Below the pieces are notes generated by a model. The model ran no database searches. It worked only from the letters and a program-made list of their open reading frames with translations, and was not told the origin of the DNA. A stretch of DNA of 64,000 nt, from contig CAJMMT010000002.1 of NCBI GenBank assembly GCA_905214715.1, positions 1 to 64,000 on the forward strand, written 5' to 3'. Of the stretch, positions 25,805 through 35,090 are shown in pieces. A program made the translations under genes and the position numbers. The stretch comes from an uncultured bacterium (GTDB taxonomy: Bacteria > Bacteroidota > Bacteroidia > Bacteroidales > Muribaculaceae). Each line of letters starts with the position of its first letter. Positions within the stretch are counted from its first letter, which is position 1.

Positions 25805-26401
25805 TTACAATACCTGCGGATCAAGATGCCGCGTACGCATCAAGGTATCGTCGGAAGGCTTAACCAACCATATAGGACATTTTACGGAAGCCGCGAATCT
25901 CATCAGAGGGAGGTCGTCCCAGTGGTCGGTTATGACGGCTCCGAGCGTGGAATCATTGGCTAAGAGCCATTCCTTTACCCTCCTGACCTTCTCCTCATTC
26001 CTGTTTTCTTCCCCACCGGTCGGTGTTGCCACACAACCGTCCATACCGGTCAGTTCACACATGGCATCAGCATAAACCTGTGGAGCGGCAGTAGCGAGAA
26101 GTACAAGTTTCCCCTCCTTCTTTTCACCGTTCACAAGGTCAAGCACGCTACGACGCACGTAACGTTTGGTTACGCTTTCGGCGAATATGCGGTATTCTTC
26201 AGTCTGAAGTTTCCGGGCTGACAGATGCAACAGATCCTGTTTGGCACGGCTATGGGATATCAGTCGCAACTTGCGTCTCAAGGTAATCCATATCACAGGC
26301 AACGTCATGGAGGGATGCCGCATAAGAAAAAGTGTGAAGTGATTGAAAGTATTGGTATTTACAAGCGTGCCGTCAAGGTCGCATACTATCGTCGTTTTCA
26401 T
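25805..26401 (-). CDS. HAD-superfamily phosphatase
   Basis: 198 aa. The HAD motif I DLDGTLV is at residues 8-14, motif II in LLATAAP (Thr), and motif III/IV in TDHWDDLPLM. The alpha-helical cap resembles the phosphoserine phosphatase-like or PAP2-linked HAD group. It hydrolyses a small phosphoester; the substrate is unknown. The start codon ATG directly abuts an inverted-repeat element, whose arm supplies the ribosome-binding region. The next gene, flippase-like, follows in the same direction after 109 bases. Confidence 0.85.
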   Translation of the reverse strand: MKTTIVCDLDGTLVNTNTFNHFTLFLMRHPSMTLPVIWITLRRKLRLISHSRAKQDLLHLSARKLQTEEYRIFAESVTKRYVRRSVLDLVNGEKKEGKLVLLATAAPQVYADAMCELTGMDGCVATPTGGEENRNEEKVRRVKEWLLANDSTLGAVITDHWDDLPLMRFAASVKCPIWLVKPSDDTLMRTRHLDPQVL

Positions 26402-26586
26402 AAGTAAGTATTCAAATTTAACCGATAATAAGTGTTTTGGAATCTTTTATGCTTTATACGATTTCTTTTTGACCGCTTACGGATTGTCGCTCAGTCGGAT
26501 ATGTCTATATTCTCTTTCCCTCCGCACCGTAATCGCCTCAAAAATAAACTCGCATAAAACATAAATTAAATTTGAACACTTACTTA
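26401..26586. mobile_element. 186-base MITE-like inverted-repeat element
   Basis: Terminal arms of 21 bases, TAAGTAAGTATTCAAATTTA at the left and its reverse complement at the right with one mismatch (A/G). Next to the left arm is ACCGATAATA. No open frame inside. A related half-arm lies at 27240-27255 and a related palindrome at 18181-18233. The left end touches the HAD start codon; the right end is 20 bases from the phosphoribosyltransferase stop. Size and structure suggest a non-autonomous transposable element. Confidence 0.7.
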
Positions 26587-26606
26587 GCCGGGTCAGATTT
26601 ATTCGT

Positions 26607-27194
26607 TTACTCCCTGAAGTCCGCCGACCACGGGAATCTTATCAGAGTGCCGTCCTTCCAAAGAGCGATGTCAACAGCACACGAAGCCTCTTCACGGGTT
26701 ACGGTAAGAACACAGCTTATTATTTTAAGGTCCGGAGCCGCCGCCTTAAGAGCTTCTTTTACTGTCAGCAGTGTCTCACCGCTGTCAGCCGCATCATCGA
26801 CAAGGGCTATGACACTTCCGCGTCGCATTTCCGACAACCTGCCTACCAGTTCCGGATTAAGTTTCATGAAACAAGGCTGCAGAGGTTTGCACCCATGCAG
26901 TTTCCATTTCAAATGATAGATTTTGGACTCTGCTATTCGAAGCGTATCGGCTAAAAATATCGGCAATCGGGACAATAAGCCTCGTCCCAATCCATTTTTG
27001 GCTCCCGTGCCTCTACGCTGCCGGCGGACTATCTCTATCGGCTCGAACGGCAGGGCAAACCTACGGGCCACGAACTCACCGCCGGTTGCAATCCCCACGA
27101 TAAGGTCGGGGGAGCCGTAGGCCGCATCGAATTTACGCCGTAATTCGCTGCAACTCTCGATGAACATTCCCGTATCAAGCGTCAATACCCGCAT
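26607..27194 (-). CDS. Phosphoribosyltransferase family protein
   Basis: 195 aa. The type I PRTase PRPP-binding loop is visible as VIALVDDAADSGETLLTV, and the N-terminal GIATGGEFVARRFA is the pyrophosphate-side loop. It transfers or acts on phosphoribose; the base substrate is unclear. The start at 27194 lies 28 bases after a TATATTTG box. It is followed by the MITE-like element and the HAD gene. Confidence 0.85.
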   Translation of the reverse strand: MRVLTLDTGMFIESCSELRRKFDAAYGSPDLIVGIATGGEFVARRFALPFEPIEIVRRQRRGTGAKNGLGRGLLSRLPIFLADTLRIAESKIYHLKWKLHGCKPLQPCFMKLNPELVGRLSEMRRGSVIALVDDAADSGETLLTVKEALKAAAPDLKIISCVLTVTREEASCAVDIALWKDGTLIRFPWSADFRE

Positions 27195-27221
27195 AGCTCT
27201 ACAAAATTCTTTTGTCGATTA

Positions 27222-27229
27222 CAAATATA
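27222..27229 (-). promoter_or_regulatory. -7 box of the phosphoribosyltransferase gene
   Basis: TATATTTG on the minus strand, 28 bases before the ATG. A TTTTG 22 bases further upstream comes from the repeat arm at 27240-27255, close to the usual 19-21 base spacing of a -33 TTTG, so the repeat may supply part of the promoter. Confidence 0.55.
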
Positions 27230-27239
27230 AGAATTTTTA

Positions 27240-27255
27240 TAAGTAAGTGTTCAAA
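27240..27255. repeat. Single arm of the TAAGTAAGTGTTCAAA repeat family
   Basis: TAAGTAAGTGTTCAAA is identical to the outer arm of the element at 26401-26586 (right-arm version). No second arm is near, so it is a solo or truncated end. It borders the larger element starting at 27271. Confidence 0.65.
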
Positions 27256-27270
27256 ACATTTTATCGGAAT

Positions 27271-27608
27271 TAAGAGCCTGTTTAATAAAAAATGTCAACA
27301 CTCGGGTGGACGATTTTTGAGCTAATTCGTTTTATATCTGAGGGAGCATAGCGGGCTATGAGACCGAAGAGATAAAGCGAAGTAGCCAAAAAGCGGCCAT
27401 GGAAAGGTAACTTATTTTCTATCGGGAGGCATACCGGTTAAACAATTTGAAATGATCTGAAAAGAATATTAGCTTCAGTCCCGCATCTTTGAGCGCTTTT
27501 CTCCCTTTGGCTCAATCGCATAGCCCGCTATGCTCAATCGCTCAAAGAAAGAAAATCATCTCAAAGCTGCGGCCCGAGTGTTGACATTTTTTATTAAACA
27601 GGCTCTTA
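27271..27608. mobile_element. 338-base MITE-like element with 36-base perfect inverted repeats
   Basis: The arms at 27271-27306 and 27573-27608 are perfect inverted repeats of 36 bases (outer TAAGAGCCTGTTTAATAAAA, inner AATGTCAACACTCGGG). A second inverted pair lies inside: GAGCATAGCGGGCTATG at 27344-27360 and its complement at 27519-27535, also perfect. Both ends read TA, compatible with a TA target duplication. No open frame. Length, terminal arms and lack of coding suggest a non-autonomous element mobilised in trans. Confidence 0.8.
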
Positions 27609-27672
27609 GTATTATCAACCAATGCTGTCCATCGCACGTTATAATTAAGTATCTACTCACTTCCATGCGCCT

Positions 27673-29049
27673 ATGTCTAACTTTTTCAATAGACTTCTCA
27701 AAAAGGTTGTCGGCTATTTCACCCTTACGCCATATCTGATTCCGCAACCGGAAGCGGAAGCCGCTATCCGCGAGGGAGTCTCGTTTCGCGGCACCAACAG
27801 CTTTATTCTTATATTGGCTATACTTATAGCCTCGCTGGGACTCAATACCAATTCTACGGCCGTCATCATCGGAGCTATGCTTATATCGCCGCTGATGGGT
27901 CCTATAATCGGAATCGGTCTGGGTGTAGGCATCTACGATTTTGGCCTCATCAAGCGAGGATTGCGCAACCTTAGTGTGGCCGCGCTGATCAGTATACTTG
28001 CCTCCGCGGTCTATTTCCTTATTTCTCCCGTCAGCGAGGGACACAGCGAACTGCTCGCCCGGACTTCTCCTACAATCTATGATGTACTGATAGGATTTGT
28101 AGGCGGAGGCGCCGGAATCATCGGCATCGGAAGCCGCAGTAAGGGAAACGTCATACCCGGCGTAGCCATAGCCACGGCACTCATGCCTCCCCTATGCACC
28201 GCCGGCTACGGTCTGGCCACCTGGCAGATGAATTATTTTATCGGCGCGACCTACTTGTTCATAATCAATTCCATCTATATTGCGCTGGCCACATTTATCG
28301 GTGTCAAGATAATGGGATACAACCCGGTTGCTTTCGTCAACGCCAAACGTGGGAAAAAGGTGCGCCGCACGGTCTATCTGCTATCTATTCTGACTATGCT
28401 CCCCAGCATATACCTTACTTATACTATGCTGCGGCAGACCAAATTCGAGATGCAGGCATCGGAATTCGTAAACGCCGAATTCAATTTTCCAGGGACACAG
28501 GTATTAAGTTACAAGGCCTATATCGCTGACCGGGAGCGACATCTCAACGTCACTCTCATAGGGAAGGTACTTCCACAGGATTCGTTACAGATGGCAATGT
28601 CGTCGCAACTTGGCGCCTACGGTTTAAAGGGGACTGCTCTGAACATTATTCAGGGGTATTCACAGCCTACCGCTCCGGATTTGGAGACCGGAATATCTTC
28701 GGTCAAGGATATCTATCAGCTTGCGCAGGCTTCGCTGACACGCCAACAGGAAACCATCGACTCGTTGAGGTCTGTGCTGGCGTTCAGGTCGGACGCAGAC
28801 TCGGTAAGCGTGAGGATAGCCCCCGAAATCAAGGTGCTTTTCCCGCAAATACGCGGAATAGCCATCTCGCGTTGCGTGTTTGCCAATGTCTCCGACAACC
28901 GGCTTGATACAGTGAATGTAGCTTTGCTCGAAGTGATCCGGCCTCTGCCGCAAGCCTCGAAGACGAAACTAACCCGATATCTCGAAGCACGCCTAAGTCT
29001 CAAACATATAGACCTGATCGAGAATCCTCCTCACACCGCATCAAAATGA
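27673..29049 (+). CDS. DUF389 family membrane protein
   Basis: 458 aa. The first 230 residues carry about six hydrophobic segments with TNSTAVIIGAMLISPLMGPIIGIG, FVGGGAGIIGIGSRSKGNVIPGVAIATALMPP (each shown in part), the TIGR00341/DUF389 signature. The C-terminal 200 residues are soluble and helical-looking. The family is widespread, of unsettled function. The gene starts 64 bases after the MITE-like element, which may influence its expression. A hairpin terminator lies 197 bases downstream. Confidence 0.88.
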   Translation: MSNFFNRLLKKVVGYFTLTPYLIPQPEAEAAIREGVSFRGTNSFILILAILIASLGLNTNSTAVIIGAMLISPLMGPIIGIGLGVGIYDFGLIKRGLRNLSVAALISILASAVYFLISPVSEGHSELLARTSPTIYDVLIGFVGGGAGIIGIGSRSKGNVIPGVAIATALMPPLCTAGYGLATWQMNYFIGATYLFIINSIYIALATFIGVKIMGYNPVAFVNAKRGKKVRRTVYLLSILTMLPSIYLTYTMLRQTKFEMQASEFVNAEFNFPGTQVLSYKAYIADRERHLNVTLIGKVLPQDSLQMAMSSQLGAYGLKGTALNIIQGYSQPTAPDLETGISSVKDIYQLAQASLTRQQETIDSLRSVLAFRSDADSVSVRIAPEIKVLFPQIRGIAISRCVFANVSDNRLDTVNVALLEVIRPLPQASKTKLTRYLEARLSLKHIDLIENPPHTASK

Positions 29050-29245
29050 TTCTTCTGTCATTACAAGAGAGTCGTGTTATAATAAGCGCGGTTAGTATTT
29101 GTGCTTTTTACCGTCACTCGTACCGCCGAATGAGGAGGGGTGCCATCTCCGAAGGCACCCGGGATGCGTACCCGGCAGGACCAATGAGATATTCAAAAAT
29201 GCGCTTATACTATCTGCGCTTACTATAAACAATTACTTAACAAAA
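29050..29245. other. Gap with a GC hairpin and no gene
   Basis: Holds the inverted pair GGGTGCC / GGCACCC at 29138-29160 without a T tract. A 60-codon frame at 29046-29228 has no supporting features. No promoter box found. Confidence 0.5.
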
Positions 29246-29275
29246 GAAACCCTGCGAATCGCTTCGCAGGGTTTC
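29246..29275 (+). terminator. Hairpin terminator after DUF389
   Basis: Perfect 13-base arms GAAACCCTGCGAA / TTCGCAGGGTTTC around a TCGC loop, followed by TTCT. Flanking A and T runs allow termination from both sides. Confidence 0.8.
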
Positions 29276-29391
29276 TTCTGAATTTCAGTTATACAATACT
29301 TGAATCTCAACTTTAATACATTCAATACTTCCGGTTATAGATGCAATCTTCAATATTCTGATATAAGTACCTGAATTCCGGTTGAATTTCA

Positions 29392-29832
29392 TCAGTCGTC
29401 ATACCTCTTGAAATTACCGTTCTTGTCAAATTTCATCTCGACACCATTCGATAACTCCACGGTATATCCGTTACGATCCTTGTCGATACCTACGATACGT
29501 GCTCCCGACTGGGCCTTCGAAACATATTTCCGCACTCCGGCAGGGATAAAATTAACAGGCACCGACTTGTCGATATTGGTCTCGACATCTTTCCAGTTTC
29601 CTTTCGAGTCGAAAGTAATTTCAGTGCCATCTTTCAATACAACTTCATATTCCGATACCCGACCAAAATCCTTATCGATTTTTACCAAGGAGACACCAGA
29701 CTTGAAATTATTCTTTATAACGGTTTTCGCGGCTTCAGGAAGCACCGAGGAGTCGTGCGCATATTCATCTCTTGCCGCCATTGGCAATGCCATCATAAGA
29801 GCAAGAGTAAAAAAAGCAATAAGTTTTTTCAT
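29392..29832 (-). CDS. PepSY-like periplasmic protein
   Basis: 146 aa from ATG 29832 (MKKLIAFFTLALMM), which places a proper signal peptide at the N terminus; the frame extends upstream to 29874 without one. After cleavage near AARDEY two similar repeats follow, each with a VxLxDGTEITFDSKGNWKDV or VELSNGVEMKFDKNGNFKRY pattern, the putative beta-lactamase-inhibitor-like PepSY-like fold (DUF2874) common in Bacteroidales. Role unknown, periplasmic. A plus-strand TATATTTG at 29906 has no matching gene. Confidence 0.85.
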   Translation of the reverse strand: MKKLIAFFTLALMMALPMAARDEYAHDSSVLPEAAKTVIKNNFKSGVSLVKIDKDFGRVSEYEVVLKDGTEITFDSKGNWKDVETNIDKSVPVNFIPAGVRKYVSKAQSGARIVGIDKDRNGYTVELSNGVEMKFDKNGNFKRYDD

Positions 29833-29924
29833 AACTACACAGTTTATTTTATAAGAAGAACACCAGACATCCATCCGGTGTTCTAATTTGAATATTAAAT
29901 TTTGTTATATTTGTAGTATTCGGT

Positions 29925-30341
29925 TTAACAAATCATACGGGCCAAAGCACGCGCCACCGGCGATTCTGAGTCTAACCGGTCAAGCAATTCCGATGCATAT
30001 GGAAGATGCCTTAAAAGCCGGAATACGAGAATATCGGCCTCTTCCTGAGATTGCACATCTGCCGCCATATGCAATGCCTCTTCCATCATCACACTTTCAG
30101 GATTCAGAAGATAACAGGCCAGCAACCGAGACTCACGCACACTACGGTCATTCCAAAGAATACGCCCGAGACTATCTTTCTCAGCCGCAGGCATATCCGA
30201 TATTTCACGAGCCAACGCTGCAATCTGAGGAATCTGTAACCCGAATATCATCTTGCACGGCACACCACCGCGACGCAAGACATCGGCCGTAAGCCCGTCG
30301 CGATAAGTGAAGAAATATTTCTTTATATCCTGCAGTGTCAT
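29925..30341 (-). CDS. DNA alkylation repair (AlkD-like) HEAT-repeat protein
   Basis: 138 aa, from ATG 30341 (a GTG at 30347 is alternative). Helical HEAT-like pattern with GVPCKMIFGLQIPQIAALARE and DILVFRLLRHLPYASELLDRL. It resembles the AlkC/AlkD-like family but is shorter than the roughly 230-residue AlkD, and the catalytic Trp/Asp region cannot be placed with confidence. It may be a compact family member without glycosylase activity. It follows the peptidase gene by 12 bases and is probably co-transcribed. Confidence 0.65.
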   Translation of the reverse strand: MTLQDIKKYFFTYRDGLTADVLRRGGVPCKMIFGLQIPQIAALAREISDMPAAEKDSLGRILWNDRSVRESRLLACYLLNPESVMMEEALHMAADVQSQEEADILVFRLLRHLPYASELLDRLDSESPVARALARMIC

Positions 30342-30353
30342 TATCACATCCTA

Positions 30354-32375
30354 TTACAGAGTAGAGAAATCGCGGCTGAGACGAAGCATCTGTTCCGGAT
30401 AACCCTCGGTGTAATCGAGACGGATGTCGATAATCTCGCCTTTGTCATCAAGTACAGGCACCAACACCGGGTTAACAAATCCTCGATAAGGGGGAATATC
30501 GAGTTTGGAATAACGATCAAGAACCTCCTTATGCAGCTTCGGATCAATCTTGACAGCATATTTCTCAACCATCTTACGTCCGGCCTCATAGTCGCCCTCG
30601 GATTTGATACGCTGTATCTCGGCAAGCAGCTGACCCAGCAGAGTGCGCATCTTCTTATAGTCGTTTATCTTGACATAAGTCTTACCACCTTTCTTGATCA
30701 GTTCCACAACTTTGTCTTTCTTGCCTTTCTCCAGCACCCATGCGGCTATAAGCTGACGGTTGCGCATATGCGCCTCCTCCACATCCTTACCGAGTTCTAT
30801 ACGGTTGAGCTGGGTCATAAGACCGTTCATCATATATTTATAATACTCGGCCTTATAAGCCTCGGGATTATCGAGAATTCCAAGTTCGATAAGTTTCGGG
30901 TCGGCCAGATAATAAAGCGCGAACAAGTCGGCGCGAGCCTCTTCGAGAGTGGAACCATGCTCTTTCAAAGCATCCTGATCTACACCCGGAAGCAGTTTGC
31001 CGGAACCATGACCAAGGCATTCATGCAGGTCGGTATGAAGCATATCAGTAATATACAGATATTTGTCAAGATGGTCAGAGGTTTTCTTGTCTATTACGAA
31101 CTCCTCGTTGAATCCGTTGCCGATAGAAGCCATGGCATAAGCCTCGGTTATGTTCTCCAACGTTACTGACTTAGAACCATGCTGGGCTCTGATCCAGTTG
31201 GCATTGGGGAGGTTGATTCCGATTGCGCAGGCAGGATATGCGTCGCCGGCAAGCTGCACGGCGTTGATAACCTTTGCGGAAACTCCTTTTACCGCATCCT
31301 TGCGGAAACGGTCGTCGATCGGAGAGTTGTTCTCAAACCACTGCGCGTTGGCAGAAATGGTCTCGGTACGTTCCGACGACTCCCTGTTCTTGAAATTCAC
31401 ATAAGACTCATAAGAACCCGTCATACCTAACGGGTCGCCGTAAGATTCGATGAAACCGTTCACGAAATCCACATCACTCTTTGTATCTTCGGCCCAAAGT
31501 ATGGAATATTCGTCGAATAGTTTCAGGTCGCCTGTGATATAGAAATCTATCAGCGAAGTTATGATAGCCTTCTGAGCATCGTTCTCCGCCACACCTTTGG
31601 CCATATCGAGCCAGTAGATGATCCGGGCGATAGCCGGGCCGTAAAGGCCGTTAAGCTTATATACCTGCTCCACTACCTTGCCGTCCTCCTTAGCCATTCT
31701 GGAGTTGAGACCATATGATATGGGCGTAGGATCAGAGAGATCTTTCTTGGCGTTGAAGTATGCCTCGACTTCGCTCTGCGACACGTTGCCGTCGTAAAGG
31801 TTTGTCGACGAACCGAGCACCACATCGCCGGAACTGTCTTGCGACACTTTCTTTGGCATGAAAGTAGGATCGAAAATCAGCTTCAGAAGAGTTTCTTCAT
31901 TTCCGGCGCATCCTATCTTCTCGCGACATTTCTGGCATACACCGGCGAGTTGCTGTTCAAACCACTGACGGGAGAAACCGGGTTCGAACTTATCGTTGGA
32001 ATAGTGATGGTGGGGACCATTGCCAAACCACACTCTCTTCATATAAGTCTCGAAAGCCTTGAATTCCGGGTCTTCCCGATTGCCTTTATATCCGGTATAG
32101 ACCTTCTCGAGAAGGCGACGCAACTGCAGGTTATAACGACCGTTCTGATCCCAGATAATGTCGCGGCCTGACTGAGCCGCCTGACTTAGATAATAGATCA
32201 TTTTCTTCTGGTTCAGGGAAAGGTCCTTGAATCCGGGTACTTCGTAGCGTAATACCTCGATATCGGCGAAACGGTCTACATGATAGTCGAAGTTCTTGTC
32301 TTCGGCTGCCCGGAGGGGTGCGGCGGTCAATATTCCGGTCGCGATCCCTGTGCAAATCATAGTCTTCAGGTTCAT
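30354..32375 (-). CDS. Dipeptidyl-peptidase III family zinc peptidase (M49)
   Basis: 673 aa with a signal peptide (1-23, ending LRAA). The zinc motif HECLGH is at residues 451-456 with the second-ligand motif EEARADLFALYYL about 50 residues later, as in M49 peptidases that release dipeptides from the N terminus of oligopeptides. The HExxxH spacing (six residues) is diagnostic. Probably periplasmic peptide degradation. No regulatory site recognised upstream; the gap to the methyltransferase gene is 50 bases and contains a TTCTGTTTCTG repeat. Confidence 0.93.
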   Translation of the reverse strand: MNLKTMICTGIATGILTAAPLRAAEDKNFDYHVDRFADIEVLRYEVPGFKDLSLNQKKMIYYLSQAAQSGRDIIWDQNGRYNLQLRRLLEKVYTGYKGNREDPEFKAFETYMKRVWFGNGPHHHYSNDKFEPGFSRQWFEQQLAGVCQKCREKIGCAGNEETLLKLIFDPTFMPKKVSQDSSGDVVLGSSTNLYDGNVSQSEVEAYFNAKKDLSDPTPISYGLNSRMAKEDGKVVEQVYKLNGLYGPAIARIIYWLDMAKGVAENDAQKAIITSLIDFYITGDLKLFDEYSILWAEDTKSDVDFVNGFIESYGDPLGMTGSYESYVNFKNRESSERTETISANAQWFENNSPIDDRFRKDAVKGVSAKVINAVQLAGDAYPACAIGINLPNANWIRAQHGSKSVTLENITEAYAMASIGNGFNEEFVIDKKTSDHLDKYLYITDMLHTDLHECLGHGSGKLLPGVDQDALKEHGSTLEEARADLFALYYLADPKLIELGILDNPEAYKAEYYKYMMNGLMTQLNRIELGKDVEEAHMRNRQLIAAWVLEKGKKDKVVELIKKGGKTYVKINDYKKMRTLLGQLLAEIQRIKSEGDYEAGRKMVEKYAVKIDPKLHKEVLDRYSKLDIPPYRGFVNPVLVPVLDDKGEIIDIRLDYTEGYPEQMLRLSRDFSTL

Positions 32376-32425
32376 ATTGTTTCAGGTTAGTTCTGTTTCT
32401 GATTAATTCTGTTTCTGTCTGCAAT

Positions 32426-33604
32426 TTAATCTACCTGCAGCACAAGTCCTTTAAGATATTCCCCCTCGGGATGGGAAATATCTATAGGATGGTCTGCCGG
32501 CTGGGTAAGCTGATGAAGTATGCGTACCTTGCGGCCTGACTGCGCCGCCGCTGTAAACACAGCCAGACGGAACTGTTCGCGGGTAACTACCTGCGAGCAA
32601 CTGAAAGTAAACAGCAGGCCGCCCGGTTTTATCTTTTCGAACGCCTTGGCATTCAGACGGCGGTACCCGAGCAACCCGTTTTTCAGCGCGCTGCGATGCT
32701 TGGCGAATGCCGGAGGATCGAGCACTATAAGATCGTACGTGTCAGGCTCCATATCGGCCAGGAACTTGAAAGCGTCCTCGGCATATGTGTGATGTCGGGT
32801 ATCGCCGGGGAAATTAAGTTCCATGTTGGCATCGGTCAGAGCGGCAGCCTTGGCCGAAGAATCGACGGAATCAACGCTATCGGCCGCCCCGCGCATAGCG
32901 TATACCGAAAAACCGCCAGTATAGCAAAACATGTTCAACACCTTGCGGCCACGGGCATATTTTTCAAGAAGCATACGATTCTCTCGCTGGTCTACAAAAA
33001 AACCTGTTTTCTGACCGCGCAACCAGTCTATATTGAACTGAAGTCCGTTCTCGAGAGCGATGTTCCCATCATAGGAACCTATCAGGTATTCATTCTCAGG
33101 GTCCAGTTGCGCCTTATATGGAAGAGTTGTCTCCGATTTGTAATATACATTACGTATTCGTGCCTCGGGAATGCGCGTCAAGGCCTCGGCCACTTTATGG
33201 CGAGCGAAATGCATACCAGGGGAATGGGCCTGCATAACGGCCGTATGACCATAAACATCGACTACAAGTCCCGGCAGGAAATCACCTTCGCCATGCACCA
33301 GACGGAAGCAATTGTTATCTTCCCGTATCAGGCCGAGAGTACGGCGCAGCCGGAAAGCGTTTTCAAGACGGCGGTAATAGAAATCTGCCGGCATACTGTC
33401 TGTGCCGAACTCCAATATCCTGACGGCTATTGAACCTATCTGGAAATGACCGGTTCCCAAGATAGTTCCGTCATGACCTTCCACAACACATAGGTCGCCC
33501 TCTTCGATGCCTTCCGGCATTCGTGCTATGGCACCTGAAAAAACCCAGGGGTGATGACGCAATATCGACTCTTCCTTCCCCTTCTTCAATATTATATGCT
33601 TCAT
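32426..33604 (-). CDS. RlmI-like class I 23S rRNA methyltransferase
   Basis: 392 aa. An N-terminal PUA domain (1-70: LKKGKEESILRHHPWVFSGAI) is followed by an EEHEA-like middle part and a SAM methyltransferase domain (KVLNMFCYTGGFSVYAMRGAA; YDLIVLDPPAFAK; FTFSCSQ), the arrangement of RlmI/RlmK family proteins that make m5C in 23S rRNA. E. coli RlmI is 396 aa, so the length fits. The exact position modified is not known. Confidence 0.9.
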   Translation of the reverse strand: MKHIILKKGKEESILRHHPWVFSGAIARMPEGIEEGDLCVVEGHDGTILGTGHFQIGSIAVRILEFGTDSMPADFYYRRLENAFRLRRTLGLIREDNNCFRLVHGEGDFLPGLVVDVYGHTAVMQAHSPGMHFARHKVAEALTRIPEARIRNVYYKSETTLPYKAQLDPENEYLIGSYDGNIALENGLQFNIDWLRGQKTGFFVDQRENRMLLEKYARGRKVLNMFCYTGGFSVYAMRGAADSVDSVDSSAKAAALTDANMELNFPGDTRHHTYAEDAFKFLADMEPDTYDLIVLDPPAFAKHRSALKNGLLGYRRLNAKAFEKIKPGGLLFTFSCSQVVTREQFRLAVFTAAAQSGRKVRILHQLTQPADHPIDISHPEGEYLKGLVLQVD

Positions 33605-33628
33605 TTTGTCAATCCTTAGTGCCGCCTT

Positions 33629-35044
33629 TTACTTCATAAAGAATCTCACTATATCCATGCCGTTGGCGTAAAGCAACAACAGTATCAAGAGTATCATGCC
33701 TGTCATCTGGGCATATTCCATGAATTTCTCGCTCGGTTTTCGGCGCGTTATCACTTCATATAGAAGGAACAGTATATGTCCGCCATCCAGTGCCGGTATA
33801 GGCAATATATTCATGAATGCCAACGCTACCGAAAGGAAAGCGGCGATGTTCCAGAATGCTGTCCAATCCCATTTTTCAGGGAATATGGCTCCTATAGAGC
33901 CGAAACCGCCTATACTCTTTGCACCTTCTTTGGTAAAGACCATCTTCATGGAAGAGGCATAGGTAGACAGTCGTTCGGTACCCATCTGCACTCCCCGGGG
34001 TATGGCGGCAAACAGAGAATAATGTTTCTCATCGGCCTTGAAGAATTTGGACGGGTCTATTTCAAGACCTACACCCATCTTGGCGTTCTCGCTCAATGGC
34101 ACTTTAAGCGTAAGCGTATCTGTGCCGGCTCGCCCCTTTCTCGCTACCGTCACCGCCACCTCTTTGGAGGCCTTCGACGGTAAAATGGCAAAGAACCGGT
34201 CGAGACTCTCGGCCGCCACTGAATCTATTGCCAGCACACGGTCGCCTTCTTTCATGCCGCCTTTATGTGCTCCCTGCCCCGGTGCCACCTGTGTTATCAA
34301 CGTGGGTATGCGGTAAGTCATCAGCATTATGGAAGCGGTGTCGCTTTTGGCTTCCTCATCCAGTCGGAAAAGGAAATCATCAGGCATACGCAATGCCACG
34401 GTATCACCCTCTCTAAGTACTTTCACCTCCTTTGCCTGAGCTATCCGCGTAAAAGCTTCACCGGGCTGGTAAAGTTTCACACCGTCGGCCTCAAGAGGAA
34501 TGTCGCCGTTGCGGAATCCAGCCTTCCGGGCCTCTCCGGAATATACCATACCCATCTTTGCCTCGGATACAGGCACGTATTTCTCACCCGTGGCATAGAC
34601 TATACCGGCATATATAAGTATGGCAAGCAAAAAGTTGAACAGCACACCGGCCACCATGATAAGCAGTCTCTGCCATGCCGGCTTGACACGGAACTCATCG
34701 GGACGCGCCGGCTGTTTCATCTGCTCGGTGTCCATCGATTCATCTATCATGCCCGATATCTTGCAATAACCGCCAAGAGGAATCCAACCGATGCCATATT
34801 CCGTATCACCCCAGAATTTGCTCCTGGGCTTACCTCCGCTCAGTTCTTTTTGTTTGCCGAGGCCACCTATATATTTCTTGGGTTTCCACTTGAACAGTTC
34901 CGTCCAAGGGTCAAAGAATATATAAAATTTCTCGACCTTCACGCCAAAAAGACGCGCGAAAAGGAAATGGCCGAATTCATGAATTATAATCAGTATTGCA
35001 AGCGCCAGTATAAGCTGGGCCGCTTTTATCAGGAAGACTGTCAT
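33629..35044 (-). CDS. rseP: RseP-family intramembrane zinc metalloprotease
   Basis: 471 aa. HEFGH at 22-26 in the first membrane segment, a PDZ-containing middle (APGQGAHKGGMKEGDRVLAIDSV) and the second catalytic segment IPALDGGHILFLLYE (NxxPxPxLDG type). Site-2 protease activates envelope stress sigma factors by cleaving anti-sigma factors in the membrane; the partner here is unknown. Located just downstream of dxr (46-base gap), a common bacterial pairing. Confidence 0.95.
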   Translation of the reverse strand: MTVFLIKAAQLILALAILIIIHEFGHFLFARLFGVKVEKFYIFFDPWTELFKWKPKKYIGGLGKQKELSGGKPRSKFWGDTEYGIGWIPLGGYCKISGMIDESMDTEQMKQPARPDEFRVKPAWQRLLIMVAGVLFNFLLAILIYAGIVYATGEKYVPVSEAKMGMVYSGEARKAGFRNGDIPLEADGVKLYQPGEAFTRIAQAKEVKVLREGDTVALRMPDDFLFRLDEEAKSDTASIMLMTYRIPTLITQVAPGQGAHKGGMKEGDRVLAIDSVAAESLDRFFAILPSKASKEVAVTVARKGRAGTDTLTLKVPLSENAKMGVGLEIDPSKFFKADEKHYSLFAAIPRGVQMGTERLSTYASSMKMVFTKEGAKSIGGFGSIGAIFPEKWDWTAFWNIAAFLSVALAFMNILPIPALDGGHILFLLYEVITRRKPSEKFMEYAQMTGMILLILLLLYANGMDIVRFFMK

Positions 35045-35090
35045 CTTATTTTGTCAAATGTTTAATAATATTTTTCACCTGAGCCACCGG

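Noticed and set aside
29046..29228. 60-codon frame after DUF389
   Set aside because: Covers GC hairpins and shows no protein features.
29906..29913. Plus-strand TATATTTG box
   Set aside because: Both neighbouring genes are on the minus strand and no plus-strand gene follows, so it is probably chance.
30531..31169. Plus-strand frame opposite the M49 peptidase
   Set aside because: Shadow of the peptidase gene; no supporting motif.
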